DNA of 15,547 nucleotides from CAZDME01 sp964506785 [NCBI: uncultured bacterium] (GTDB lineage: Bacteria; CAZDME01; JAYEMH01): positions 1 to 15,547 of the forward strand of contig CAZDME010000031.1 of the NCBI GenBank assembly GCA_964506785.1, written 5' to 3'. This document shows, in pieces, positions 1 to 7,979 of the stretch (its first letter is position 1; each line of letters opens with the position of its first letter). The translations under genes were made by a program, and so were the position numbers. Below the pieces are notes generated by a model. That model did no database searches, was not told the DNA's origin, and saw only the letters and a program-made list of their open reading frames with translations.

Positions 1-49
1 TGTTTGCTGCTTAAGCTGTAATAACACAGGTGCAAATCTAAGGAAGTAA

Positions 50-1438
50 ATGTTAAGAAGCAGGTTTTTATCGGTTTTTATCTTGGCTGTTTTCCTCTGT
101 AATCTCGGCTTGGAAAGCGATAAAGGAAACGTTCTTTCTCAAGTCTATTATCTTAAAGGAGCCAGGGCCTTGAATAAGGGAGAGTATCCCGAGGCAATAG
201 CGAAGTTAAGAAAGGCCTTAGAAATCTCTCCGGAGTCCAAAAAGATAAAACGGGCTTTAGCGACCGCTTTGAATAATTACAGCCAATCGCTGCCGGATGA
301 CGAAATAGAGAAATCAATCGAACTTATCGAGGAGTCCGTTGAGATTTGTCCGGAAGAAGAACAGCTTAAAAAAAATTTAGCAGTTCAGTATACTAACTGC
401 GGATTGAAACTGCAGGAGAAAGGGGATTTGGCGGAGGCAATCGAAAAGTTTAAAAAATCCATAGACCTTTATCCCGAAGAAGACAAATATCAAGAAAACT
501 TAGGAAGAGCGCTCAACTATAAAGCTAACGGCTGTTTTAAGAAGGGCGAGTTTGAGGAAGCAGTAAGGACATTTAGTGAAGCCCGGCAGTATATCCCTGA
601 AAATTTTTACCTCTGGATAATGCTGGGAGAATCCTATTATAAATTAGACAGGTTAGAAGAAGCGATAGATTGCTGGGGAGAGGCGGAGAAGTTATCGCCG
701 GAAAACCAGATTTTGAAGCAAAAATTGGCCAAGGCTAAAAAAGAATGGCCGGTGCAGAAAGATTTTCGGAAGTTTAGCTCCAGCTACTTCCAGGTAAATT
801 TCTCACCGGATTTCAGCCGCGACAAAGCCTACGAAGTTTATAATTACGTTAAAGAGGCAATCTGGAGCATCGGCCGGGATTTTGGTGTCTATCCTAAGGA
901 GAAATTTTCTGTTTTTGTTTATCAAAGCGGTGAATTCAATGAGATTTTTGACGAGAGGGAGCATATAGGGGGAGTTTATGACGGAAAGGTGCATCTGCAT
1001 ATAAATGAGAGGACATCTTCAGAAAGAATGTCAGAAATTATCCGGCATGAGTATACCCATGCAGTAATTTTCTGGACAACGCATGGGAGGTGCCCAGTTT
1101 GGCTTAATGAAGGTTTGGCCTGTTTCGAAGAAAAAAAAGACAAGCCAGTCGATTTTAGCGGCTTAAAAAAATTGGCCCGGCAAAATAAACTGCTCCCTCT
1201 ATCCGAATTATCAGCGGCCTGTTATAACCTAAAAGACTTAGGGTTATCAAATTTAGCTTACAAAGAGGCTCATAATCTGGTAAAATACATAATTGCCGAA
1301 TATGGCTTCTGGCAGGTAAGAAAGATGTTAGCTTTATTTGGAGAGGGGAAGAAAGAGCCAGATGTAATAAAGGAGGTTTTGCACCTAGAACCTGAAACAT
1401 TGGAAAGGGATTGGCAGAAAAAATTGCTTTATGAGTGA
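50..1438 (+). CDS. TPR-repeat protein with C-terminal peptidase-MA-like metalloprotease domain
   Basis: A 462-residue protein, probably exported: a basic start followed by a hydrophobic stretch at about residues 6-20 looks like a signal peptide or anchor. There is no good lipobox, because the Cys is preceded by FL. About five TPR-like helical pairs fill residues 30-230, each with the pattern G-x-x-x-A-I-x-x-F/L-x-x-A-x-x-x-x-P. From about residue 245 it becomes a peptidase-MA-like (gluzincin) domain: HEYTH at 333-337 fits HExxH, and E354 in WLNEGLA is the likely third zinc ligand. The catalytic set therefore looks intact. TPRs usually hold protein partners, so a periplasmic or envelope protease with a docking arm is an inference; the substrate is unknown. 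ATG at 50 has AGGA five bases upstream. It overlaps the next gene by 8 bases. Confidence 0.85.
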   Translation: MLRSRFLSVFILAVFLCNLGLESDKGNVLSQVYYLKGARALNKGEYPEAIAKLRKALEISPESKKIKRALATALNNYSQSLPDDEIEKSIELIEESVEICPEEEQLKKNLAVQYTNCGLKLQEKGDLAEAIEKFKKSIDLYPEEDKYQENLGRALNYKANGCFKKGEFEEAVRTFSEARQYIPENFYLWIMLGESYYKLDRLEEAIDCWGEAEKLSPENQILKQKLAKAKKEWPVQKDFRKFSSSYFQVNFSPDFSRDKAYEVYNYVKEAIWSIGRDFGVYPKEKFSVFVYQSGEFNEIFDEREHIGGVYDGKVHLHINERTSSERMSEIIRHEYTHAVIFWTTHGRCPVWLNEGLACFEEKKDKPVDFSGLKKLARQNKLLPLSELSAACYNLKDLGLSNLAYKEAHNLVKYIIAEYGFWQVRKMLALFGEGKKEPDVIKEVLHLEPETLERDWQKKLLYE

Positions 1439-2498
1439 AGTATTCTTTAGTAAAATTGAAAGAGCTGACCGGGGAAAAATCATTGGAGAAAAGCTAAGGG
1501 AACTCTATCAAGTTAGCGGTTTAGAAAGGTTATTTGGTAAAGGCGACTTTTTGGCAGTAAAGATTCATTTCGGTGAAGCCGGGAACCGCGGTTTTATTAA
1601 CCCGCTCTGGCTAAAGCCTTTAGTAGCCTGCGTGAAGGAAAAAGTGCCCCGGGTTTTTTTTACTGATTCCAATACCCTTTATCAAGGCAGGCGGGCCAAT
1701 GCGGTTGACCATCTGAAATTAGCGGTGGGGCATAAATTCAGCCTGCAAAATTTGGGGGCGCCGGTAATTATCAGCGATGGTTTATTAGGGAGGAACTATC
1801 GGGAAGCCAATATTCCCGGAAGGTATATTAAAAAGGCAAAAATTGCCAGCGCCATTATTGAATCTGACGGATTATTGGGTTTAGCTCATCTAACCGGCCA
1901 TTGCCAGACGGGATTAGCCGGGGCGATAAAAAATGTGGCCATGGGTTGTGCTTCCCGGGCCGGGAAATTAGAACAGCATGCCGATGTGCTTCCAGAAGTT
2001 GATGAGGAAAAATGTCTCGGCTGTCAGGAGTGTCTCCGCTGGTGCCCGGTAGAAGCGATTGAATTTGTCGGCAAGAAAGCAAGAATAAAAAAGGATATCT
2101 GTATAGGCTGCGGCGAATGCACAGTAGCCTGCCGGAACGAGGCCATAAAAATTTTCTGGGATGAGAATCTCCAGAGGCTGCAGGAGAAAATGGTAGAATA
2201 TTTTTTAGGGGCAACTAAAGGGAAAGAGAAAAAAACAGGCTTTATAAATTTTCTCACCTCTTTCACTAAAAATTGCGATTGTATGGCTAAGGATGAACCG
2301 CCTTTGATTGAAGATATCGGGATACTCGCTTCCCTTGACCCGGTAGCCATTGATAAAGCCTCAGCTGATTTGATAAATCAGAAGGCGGGGAGAGATATCT
2401 TTCGTCAAAATTTTCCGGAAATTGACTGGTTCTTCCAGCTTAAATATGCCTCGGAATTGGGACTGGGTGATTTAAATTACAACCTGGTAGAGATATAA
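1431..2498 (+). CDS. DUF362 domain protein with two [4Fe-4S] ferredoxin motifs
   Basis: A 355-residue cytoplasmic-looking protein without a signal peptide. The N-terminal half has DUF362 family features (a VKIHFGEAGN stretch near residue 43, TDSNTLYQGRR, and GLLGLAHLTGH). An inserted bacterial ferredoxin module carries two complete Cys sets: C195-x2-C198-x2-C201-x3-C205-P and C224-x2-C227-x2-C230-x3-C234. The C-terminal part resumes DUF362 (SLDPVAIDKASADL). Family members are usually annotated as iron-sulfur proteins of unknown function, so electron transfer is likely but the partner is not visible. Its ATG lies inside the end of the TPR/protease gene (ATGAGTGA overlap), which implies translational coupling. 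The NCS2 permease starts directly after its stop. The family call is strong and the biochemical role is open. Confidence 0.88.
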   Translation: MSEVFFSKIERADRGKIIGEKLRELYQVSGLERLFGKGDFLAVKIHFGEAGNRGFINPLWLKPLVACVKEKVPRVFFTDSNTLYQGRRANAVDHLKLAVGHKFSLQNLGAPVIISDGLLGRNYREANIPGRYIKKAKIASAIIESDGLLGLAHLTGHCQTGLAGAIKNVAMGCASRAGKLEQHADVLPEVDEEKCLGCQECLRWCPVEAIEFVGKKARIKKDICIGCGECTVACRNEAIKIFWDENLQRLQEKMVEYFLGATKGKEKKTGFINFLTSFTKNCDCMAKDEPPLIEDIGILASLDPVAIDKASADLINQKAGRDIFRQNFPEIDWFFQLKYASELGLGDLNYNLVEI

Positions 2499-3809
2499 AT
2501 GAAATGTTTGAGTAGATTTTTTCATTTCCAAGAATTGGAAACTAATTTTCGGACCGAGATTTTGGCCGGTTTAACCACCTTTATGACCATGGCCTATATC
2601 ATTGTGGTTAACCCGGCAATTTTAGAAGCGGCCGGTATCCCTAAAGGCCCTTCGATGGTAGCGACGATTCTTTCTGCTTTTTTTGGGACTATGCTGATGG
2701 GCGTTTATGCCAGGCGTCCCTTCGCTATTGCCCCATACATGGGGGAGAATGCATTCATTGCCTATACGGTAGTGAAGATTTTAGGTTACAGCTGGCAGAC
2801 GGCTTTGGGAGCAATTTTTATCGGCGGTCTTCTTTTTACCCTCTTGACGATTTTTCGGATGCGTTCCTGGCTGGCCGAAGGTATTCCGGCCGGGTTGAAA
2901 TATAGTTTTGCCGTGGGCATTGGACTGTTTTTAATTTTTATCGGGTTTAATGAAACCGGAATAGTTGTTACGGGGTCTCCCGGAGCGCCGGTAAAGGTTG
3001 GCCCGGTAACAAGCATCCCGGTGCTCTTAGCGATTTTTTGTTTTCTTTTGATGAGTATATTAGTCATAAAGAGATTCAAAGGGGCGATTCTTTTAGGCAT
3101 CTTGGTAACTACCTTTATTTCTTTTCCGTTGGGGATTGCCCAGGCCCCGGCGCGCTGGATAGCTTTACCGCCGAGTATAGCTCCTATTTTTTTACAGATG
3201 GATATTTTGGGAGCTTTGAGCTGGGGATTTTTTGCCGTAATCCTTACCGTTTTTATTATGGATTTTGTGGATACTATGGGTACTTTAATCGGTGTTTCCG
3301 CCCGGGCTAATTTTCTTGATGATGAAGGAAATCTTCCGCAGATTGAAAGACCGATGTTAGCCGATGCTTTAGCCACTGTATCTGGTGCTTGCCTGGGAAC
3401 GACAACCTCCGGGACCTATATTGAGTCAGCCGCCGGTATTGAAGCGGGCGGCCGCTCGGGCCTTACGGCAGTAGTTACCGCCGGGCTCTTTCTTTTGGCT
3501 CTATTTTTTGCGCCGTTCTTTACGGTAGTGCCGCCTCAAGCCTATGGCCCGGCCTTAATTATAGTTGGATTTTTAATGATGTCTCCAGTAACTAAAATTG
3601 ATTTTTCCGATTATACCGAAGTCATTCCGGCTTTTAGCGTAATTGCCCTGATGAGTTTTACTTATAATATCGGGGTCGGGATTACCGCCGGATTTGTTCT
3701 TTATCCAATTTTTAAAATAATTTCCGGACGGGTGAGAGAAATTCATCCGGGCCTCTGGGTTTTGGCGGTTTTATCGCTCCTCTTTTTTATTTTTTACCCG
3801 TATCATTAG
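2499..3809 (+). CDS. NCS2 family purine (adenine/guanine/hypoxanthine) permease
   Basis: A 436-residue integral membrane protein of the AzgA/PbuG branch of NCS2 transporters, which take up adenine, guanine or hypoxanthine with protons. Visible signatures are EILAGLTTFMTMAYIIVVNP at the N-terminus, the early PYMGENAFIAY segment (usually GMGLNAYF in relatives), DFVDTMGTLIGV in the middle, and GTYIESAAGIEAGGRSGLTA near residues 300-325, which carries the family's substrate-binding region. Many hydrophobic helices run through to the C-terminus, and the length is normal for the family. ATG follows the DUF362 stop with no gap and only a weak upstream GTAGAG, so it is probably translated by coupling in the same operon. 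The exact purine cannot be told from the sequence. Confidence 0.9.
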   Translation: MKCLSRFFHFQELETNFRTEILAGLTTFMTMAYIIVVNPAILEAAGIPKGPSMVATILSAFFGTMLMGVYARRPFAIAPYMGENAFIAYTVVKILGYSWQTALGAIFIGGLLFTLLTIFRMRSWLAEGIPAGLKYSFAVGIGLFLIFIGFNETGIVVTGSPGAPVKVGPVTSIPVLLAIFCFLLMSILVIKRFKGAILLGILVTTFISFPLGIAQAPARWIALPPSIAPIFLQMDILGALSWGFFAVILTVFIMDFVDTMGTLIGVSARANFLDDEGNLPQIERPMLADALATVSGACLGTTTSGTYIESAAGIEAGGRSGLTAVVTAGLFLLALFFAPFFTVVPPQAYGPALIIVGFLMMSPVTKIDFSDYTEVIPAFSVIALMSFTYNIGVGITAGFVLYPIFKIISGRVREIHPGLWVLAVLSLLFFIFYPYH

Positions 3810-3825
3810 AAGATGCGTTATTTAT

Positions 3826-3899
3826 AGTTAACAGTTTACAGTGGACAGTTCAAGGTTTACAGTCAAGAAACGTTTCTAAGTCGCCAGATTTTTTAGCAA
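3826..3899 (+). repeat. Dispersed intergenic repeat, copy A
   Basis: The spacer after the permease gene contains AGTTAACAG (3826-3834), TGGACAG (3842-3848) and then a 27-base block (3873-3899) ending GCCAGATTTTTTAGCAA. The same order of elements recurs in the spacer at 9048-9178, where the 27-base block (9111-9137) matches at 22 of 27 positions by my count. No coding potential is apparent. It looks like a small non-coding repeat family in this genome. Confidence 0.55.
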
Positions 3900-3906
3900 T
3901 TTATCA

Positions 3907-3919
3907 GTATAAATTATAC
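3907..3919. promoter_or_regulatory. Small perfect inverted repeat upstream of the HIT gene
   Basis: GTATAA-A-TTATAC is a perfect 6-base inverted repeat around one central base. It lies about 35 bases before the HIT start, where a -10 region for the HIT-apgM-trpBA genes could sit. An operator or a chance AT-rich palindrome are both possible; no convincing -35 box pairs with it. Confidence 0.25.
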
Positions 3920-3953
3920 CTGGTAATAGTTTAAGTATGGAGGAGCGAGATTG

Positions 3954-4298
3954 ATGAGTGATTGTTTGTTCTGCCAGATTATTGAAAAGAAAATTCCGGC
4001 TGAGGTTGTTTATGAAAACGGAAAGGTCCTGGCATTCCGGGATATTAACCCGCAAGCCCCGGTTCATATTATCATTATCCCTAAAAGCCACATTGAGAGG
4101 GTTTCTGATTTAAATCGAGGAAACGGTGATTATGGGACGGAGTTGGTTTTGGCAGCCAATGAGATAGCTGCGGAGTTAAAAATAAGAGAGAGCGGTTACC
4201 GTTTGGTGATTAACTGCAACCGGGATGCGGGTCAGGCGGTTTTTCATCTGCATCTCCATCTTCTCGGCGGAAGAAAAATGAGCTGGCCGCCGGGATAA
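3954..4298 (+). CDS. HIT family (histidine triad, HINT/PKCI-like) nucleotide-binding protein
   Basis: A 114-residue HIT protein. The triad motif H98-L-H100-L-H102-L-L is intact, with GGR following. The N-terminal DCLFCQIIEKKIPAEVVYE block and the HIIIIPKSHI block are those of the HINT branch, which hydrolyses purine nucleoside phosphoramidates; C4 and C7 are the usual zinc-type pair. Two start codons abut: TTG at 3951 and ATG at 3954. The GGAGGAG at 3939-3945 sits 8 bases from the ATG, so ATG 3954 was chosen. The next gene, apgM, follows after 56 bases and may share the transcript. The spacer upstream is 140 bases and contains a repeat and a small palindrome, so this gene probably begins a new unit. 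Confidence 0.92.
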   Translation: MSDCLFCQIIEKKIPAEVVYENGKVLAFRDINPQAPVHIIIIPKSHIERVSDLNRGNGDYGTELVLAANEIAAELKIRESGYRLVINCNRDAGQAVFHLHLHLLGGRKMSWPPG

Positions 4299-4342
4299 TA
4301 TCGGTAAAGACTAAATAGTAAACGGCGGCGATTCACGAAACA

Positions 4343-4351
4343 GGGGGGGGG
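4343..4351 (+). promoter_or_regulatory. Run of nine G in the ribosome binding region of apgM
   Basis: Nine consecutive G lie three bases before the apgM ATG at 4355, where a Shine-Dalgarno would be expected. A pure G run is an unusual binding site and is prone to slippage. No other GGAG-like site is present in the preceding 40 bases. Confidence 0.5.
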
Positions 4352-4354
4352 ATT

Positions 4355-5560
4355 ATGGTTCCGTTAGAGTTAATCTCAAAGATTAGCGTCGAAAATAAGG
4401 CAAAAATAGTTTATTTAGTTATTGACGGTTTAGGCGGGTTACCCTCAAAAGAGGGGAAAACAGAATTAGAATCTGCCTTTAAACCTAATCTGGATGAATT
4501 GGCATCCGAGTCTATTTGCGGTTTAAGTATCCCTGTTTCTTTTGGCATTACCCCGGGCAGCGGCCCGGGGCACTTAAGCCTGTTTGGATACGACCCGCTT
4601 AAATATGAAATTGGCCGCGGAGCATTATCGGCGGCCGGTATCGGTTTTCATCAAGGGGAAAATGATTTAGCGGCCCGAATTAACTTTGCTACTCTGGATT
4701 CAACTGGCCGGATAACTGACCGGCGGGCTGGAAGGATTCCTACCAGCAAAGCGGCACAATTATGCCGGTTAATTGAAGAAAACCTGAAGTTAAAAGAGGC
4801 GAAGGTTTTTATCCGGGCGGAGAAGGAGCATCGGGGAGTAGTTATTTTTCGCGGCAAGGGACTTTCTGATAGGTTAACCGATTCCGATCCTCAGGTTGCC
4901 GGTATTTCTCCTTTGGTTGTCAAGGCGAAAGAAAAAAAGGCCCAGCCTGCGGCTAAAATGGTTAATGAGTTCTTATCTAAGGTAAAAAAGATTTTAAAGG
5001 CTGAATTGCCGGCTAATATGATTTTAATGAGAGGTTTTGCCAAAGTGCCTTCTCTTCCGCAAATGGGGGATATCTTCAAATTAAATGCGGCGGCCATTGC
5101 TGTTTACCCGATGTATAAGGGAATCGCCAGGCTTTTGGGGATGGAAATTATTGAAGCCGGAGAAAATATTGCCGATGAATTTAACGCATTGAAGAAAAAC
5201 TTCTCGAAGTTTAATTTCTTTTTTGTCCATATCAAAGGAACGGATAGCGCCGGAGAAGATGGTGATTTTGAGCGAAAGGTTAAAGTTATTGAACAATTAG
5301 ATGCGAATCTATCCAAGTTAAGGCAGTTGAACCCCGAAGTGATAGTCGTAGCCAGCGACCATTCGACGCCGGCAGCTTTAAAGTTGCACAGTTGGCATCC
5401 TTCTCCGTTTATGTTGAGGTCCCGCTGGTGCCGCCGGGATGAAGTTAAAAATTTTTCGGAAAAGGAATGTTTACGCGGCGGTTTGGGTTTATTCCCGGCG
5501 ATAGACATTATGCCTTTAGCCCTGGCTAACGCCCTCAAGCTTAAAAAATTAGGAGCCTGA
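4355..5560 (+). CDS. apgM: 2,3-bisphosphoglycerate-independent phosphoglycerate mutase, archaeal type
   Basis: A 401-residue cofactor-independent phosphoglycerate mutase of the ApgM group (alkaline-phosphatase superfamily), interconverting 3- and 2-phosphoglycerate in the cytoplasm. Visible features are the N-terminal metal-binding [11 protein letters not shown] with D24, the active-site region [17 protein letters not shown] with the likely phosphorylated serine at S69, [20 protein letters not shown] in the lid domain, [15 protein letters not shown], and the C-terminal metal ligands ASDHSTP (about D335, H336) and HSWHP. The length is normal for ApgM, which is about 100 residues shorter than the GpmI type. 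It is followed after one base by trpB, implying co-transcription with trpBA. The start is set by ATG 4355; the G9 run before it is the only candidate ribosome binding site. Confidence 0.93.
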   Translation: MVPLELISKISVENKAKIVYLVIDGLGGLPSKEGKTELESAFKPNLDELASESICGLSIPVSFGITPGSGPGHLSLFGYDPLKYEIGRGALSAAGIGFHQGENDLAARINFATLDSTGRITDRRAGRIPTSKAAQLCRLIEENLKLKEAKVFIRAEKEHRGVVIFRGKGLSDRLTDSDPQVAGISPLVVKAKEKKAQPAAKMVNEFLSKVKKILKAELPANMILMRGFAKVPSLPQMGDIFKLNAAAIAVYPMYKGIARLLGMEIIEAGENIADEFNALKKNFSKFNFFFVHIKGTDSAGEDGDFERKVKVIEQLDANLSKLRQLNPEVIVVASDHSTPAALKLHSWHPSPFMLRSRWCRRDEVKNFSEKECLRGGLGLFPAIDIMPLALANALKLKKLGA

Positions 5561-5561
5561 A

Positions 5562-6758
5562 GTGAAAAACCAGCCAGATGTTCGTGGATATTTTGGCAGA
5601 TTCGGCGGACAGTTTGTCCCGGAGACTTTAATGTCGGCTTTAGAAGAACTGAAGCGGGCTTATAAAAAAGCCAAAGCTGATAAAAAGTTCCAAAAAGAGC
5701 TGAAGTATTATTTAGAAAAGTATGCCGGCCGTCCCACGCCTCTCTATCAGGCAGAAAGACTTTCGAAGTTTTTAGGCAAGGCAAAAATCTATTTAAAAAG
5801 AGAGGATTTAGCCCATACCGGCGCGCATAAAATTAACAATACCATCGGCCAGGTGCTTCTGGCCACAAAGATGGGCAAGTATCGGGTTATTGCCGAAACC
5901 GGAGCCGGACAACATGGTGTGGCTACGGCAACGGCAGCGGCTCTCTTTGGGTTGGACTGCGAAGTTTATATGGGTGAAGAGGATATGAAGCGGCAGGCGG
6001 TAAATGTTTATCGAATGAAGCTATTAGGGGCAAAGGTTAATTGTGTCTCGGCCGGCAGTAAAACTTTAAAGGATTCTATCAACGAAACTTTACGTGACTG
6101 GGTAACTAATGTTCGGAGTACCCATTACGTTTTGGGCTCGGTAGTTGGCCCGCACCCTTTCCCGGTGATGGTCAGGGATTTTCAGACGGTAATCGGGCGG
6201 GAGGCCCGCCGGCAAATTTTAAAAGCCGAGGGACGCCTGCCCAGCTATTTAGTTGCCTGTGTCGGCGGCGGAAGTAATGCGATGGGATTATTTTATCCCT
6301 TCCGGAAGGACCCGATTAAATTTATCGGGGTAGAAGCCGGGGGAAAAGGGATTCAATCAGGAAAGCATGCGGCTACTTTAGTTACCGGTGAATTAGGGGT
6401 GCTGCACGGAAATTTGAGTTATCTTATGCAGGATAAATTCGGCCAGATTCTTCCAACCCATTCGGTTTCGGCCGGTTTGGATTACCCCGGTGTCGGCCCC
6501 GAGCATAGTTTTTTAAAGGAGACGGGACGGGCGGAATATGTAGCCGTTACCGATAAAGAAGCGGTTGACGGGTTTCACTCATTATCTGAATTAGAAGGGA
6601 TTATTCCGGCTTTGGAACCGGCTCATGCCATTGCTTATTTGAAGAAAATGGCCGGCCGTTTGACCAGGAAAGATTTAGTGATAGTTTGTCTCTCCGGACG
6701 GGGTGACAAAGATATTGATTTAGTTAGACTCTGGGAAAAAAATGGATCGAATCGCTAA
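5562..6758 (+). CDS. trpB: Tryptophan synthase beta chain
   Basis: A 398-residue TrpB1-type beta subunit, the PLP enzyme that joins indole to L-serine to make tryptophan. The PLP lysine is K90 in [13 protein letters not shown]. The phosphate-binding GGGSNAMG is at 235-242, and the ligand-gating [13 protein letters not shown] and the C-terminal LSGRGDKD are all present. The N-terminal [17 protein letters not shown] is typical of the classical form that partners with TrpA rather than TrpB2. The start is GTG at 5562, with AGGAG at 5551-5555 six bases upstream inside the end of apgM. It overlaps trpA by 17 bases, as is common for this translationally coupled pair. No other trp genes lie in the window. 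Confidence 0.97.
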   Translation: MKNQPDVRGYFGRFGGQFVPETLMSALEELKRAYKKAKADKKFQKELKYYLEKYAGRPTPLYQAERLSKFLGKAKIYLKREDLAHTGAHKINNTIGQVLLATKMGKYRVIAETGAGQHGVATATAAALFGLDCEVYMGEEDMKRQAVNVYRMKLLGAKVNCVSAGSKTLKDSINETLRDWVTNVRSTHYVLGSVVGPHPFPVMVRDFQTVIGREARRQILKAEGRLPSYLVACVGGGSNAMGLFYPFRKDPIKFIGVEAGGKGIQSGKHAATLVTGELGVLHGNLSYLMQDKFGQILPTHSVSAGLDYPGVGPEHSFLKETGRAEYVAVTDKEAVDGFHSLSELEGIIPALEPAHAIAYLKKMAGRLTRKDLVIVCLSGRGDKDIDLVRLWEKNGSNR

Positions 6759-7545
6759 TAGATTTAAAGAGTTAAAAAAGAAAAGGCAAAAAGCCTTTAT
6801 TGCTTTTATTATGGGAGGGGATCCGAGCTTGAAGGCGAGTGAATCTTTGGTTTATGAGTTAGAAAGAAGAGGCGTGGATATGATTGAAATCGGCGTTCCT
6901 TTTTCTGACCCCATTGCTGATGGTCCGACTATTCAAAGAGCCGGACAGCGGGCTTTAAAAAACAAGGTGTCTTTACCGGTCATTCTGGCAATGGTGAAGA
7001 AAATCAGGAAAAAATCAGGGATTCCAATACTGCTTATGACTTATTATAATCCCGTTTTGAAGTTCGGTTTGGCAAATTTTGTTAAAGCTTCTCAAGAAGC
7101 CGGCCTTGACGGGGTAATTATCCCGGATTTAACTCCGGAAGAAGGCGGGGTTTTATCTCCTTTGTGCCGGAAGAGGAATCTCGATTTGGTTTTTTTTATT
7201 GCGCCAACCAGCACTCCAAAAAGAATCAAAGAGGTTAATTTAAAAAGCCGCGGTTTTATCTATTGCATTTCACTTTTAGGGGTGACTGGAGAAAGGAAAA
7301 ATCTTTCCCGGGAAACCAAAGGTTTTCTTAAAAGAGTGAAGAATCAAGCAAAGCTGCCTCTAGTTGTCGGTTTCGGGATTTCTACTCCGAAGCAGGCTCG
7401 GGAGGCAGGCAGTTTTCCAGGGGTTTCCGGAGTTATTGTCGGAAGCGCCATTGTTAAAAAAATAGAAGAGGATCGCAAAAAGAGAGATTTTGTGGAAAGG
7501 GTTGGCAGATTTACCGGGTGTTTGGTTAAAGGACTTAAGGGTTGA
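6742..7545 (+). CDS. trpA: Tryptophan synthase alpha chain
   Basis: A 267-residue TIM-barrel alpha subunit that cleaves indole-3-glycerol phosphate to indole and glyceraldehyde-3-phosphate, handing indole to TrpB. The catalytic residues fall at E49 ([11 protein letters not shown]) and D60 ([10 protein letters not shown]), the same numbers as in the Salmonella enzyme. The flexible loop GVTGER at 180-185 and phosphate-binding GFGIS (210-214) and GSAIV (234-238) are intact. The ATG lies 17 bases inside trpB. No obvious independent ribosome site is present, so translation is likely coupled. The trpA stop is followed by about 120 bases of spacer before the next unit. Confidence 0.97.
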   Translation: MDRIANRFKELKKKRQKAFIAFIMGGDPSLKASESLVYELERRGVDMIEIGVPFSDPIADGPTIQRAGQRALKNKVSLPVILAMVKKIRKKSGIPILLMTYYNPVLKFGLANFVKASQEAGLDGVIIPDLTPEEGGVLSPLCRKRNLDLVFFIAPTSTPKRIKEVNLKSRGFIYCISLLGVTGERKNLSRETKGFLKRVKNQAKLPLVVGFGISTPKQAREAGSFPGVSGVIVGSAIVKKIEEDRKKRDFVERVGRFTGCLVKGLKG

Positions 7546-7570
7546 GTACCATGGGCGCTTAATTTTTAGT

Positions 7571-7599
7571 TTGCATTTTAGAAGTATGTATGTTATATT
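7571..7599 (+). promoter_or_regulatory. Probable sigma-70-type promoter for the small zinc-ribbon gene
   Basis: TTGCAT (7571-7576), 17 bases, then TATATT (7594-7599). The -10 box matches 5 of 6 consensus positions and the -35 only 3 of 6. The predicted transcript start near 7606 leaves a leader of about 60 bases before ATG 7666. It lies in the spacer after trpA, so the zinc-ribbon gene can be expressed separately. Confidence 0.45.
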
Positions 7600-7665
7600 C
7601 TAAGAACAGTTGCATTCAGCAAATTTAAAGCCCGAATTGTCATAATGATGGAAGGAGGAGGAATC

Positions 7666-7809
7666 ATGGAAGGTTATTGTGTTAAGTGTAAAGCAAAGAA
7701 GGAAATGAAAGACGCTAAAGAGGTTTCGATGAAAGGAGGCCGCAGAGCTATGAAGGGTAAATGCCCTGATTGCGGCACGGTCATGTTTAGAATCCTTGGG
7801 AAAAAATAG
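7666..7809 (+). CDS. Small zinc-ribbon protein, DUF5679 type
   Basis: A 47-residue basic protein with two Cys pairs, C5-x2-C8 near the start (YCVKCKAK) and C33-x2-C36 near the end (KCPDCGTVMFR), separated by a lysine/methionine-rich stretch with GGRRAMKG. This matches my memory of DUF5679, a short zinc-ribbon family found in many candidate-phylum bacteria and in archaea; its function is not known. A very strong Shine-Dalgarno, AAGGAGGAGG at 7652-7661, sits four bases before ATG 7666. Two in-frame ATGs at 7645 and 7648 lie before or over this site and are unlikely starts. It has its own promoter candidate and a strong terminator, so it appears to be a single-gene, well-translated unit. Zinc binding follows from the Cys pattern; nucleic-acid binding is only a guess. 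Confidence 0.85.
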   Translation: MEGYCVKCKAKKEMKDAKEVSMKGGRRAMKGKCPDCGTVMFRILGKK

Positions 7810-7862
7810 TTATCATTTTATGTGAAGAATTCGTATTACCACTTTTAGGTATTATCGGAATC

Positions 7863-7902
7863 AGCAGAGTCGATAGAGATTATCGGTTCTGCTATTCTTT
7901 TT
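7863..7902 (+). terminator. Intrinsic terminator after the zinc-ribbon gene
   Basis: A 13-base-pair stem (7863-7875 with 7881-7893, arms AGCAGAGTCGATA and TATCGGTTCTGCT, two G-U pairs) closes a 5-base loop, GAGAT. It is followed by ATTCTTTTT. This is the clearest rho-independent terminator in the window and separates the small gene from the guanylyltransferase gene. Confidence 0.85.
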
Positions 7903-7979
7903 ACCTTCTTTGTTATCTCTAACGGGGCAGGTGCGGATTTTCAGGTGGACAGGCTTTATAGGGTCTATGGGATAAGTAA

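Noticed and set aside
1-49. Possible C-terminal tail of an upstream gene (frame 2 is open until TAA at 47-49; frame 1 until TAA at 19-21).
   Set aside because: At most 15 codons are visible, too few to assign a protein.
110-118. Cys near the N-terminus of the TPR/protease protein as a lipoprotein site.
   Set aside because: The residues before the Cys (VFLC) do not fit a lipobox, which needs a small residue at -1.
2786-3376. A 196-codon minus-strand open frame inside the permease gene.
   Set aside because: It is antisense to a clear NCS2 permease and has low-complexity Lys/Ile/Pro composition typical of a shadow frame.
5104-5784. A 226-codon minus-strand open frame across the apgM-trpB junction.
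   Set aside because: Both plus-strand genes are well supported across this span; the antisense frame shows no family resemblance.
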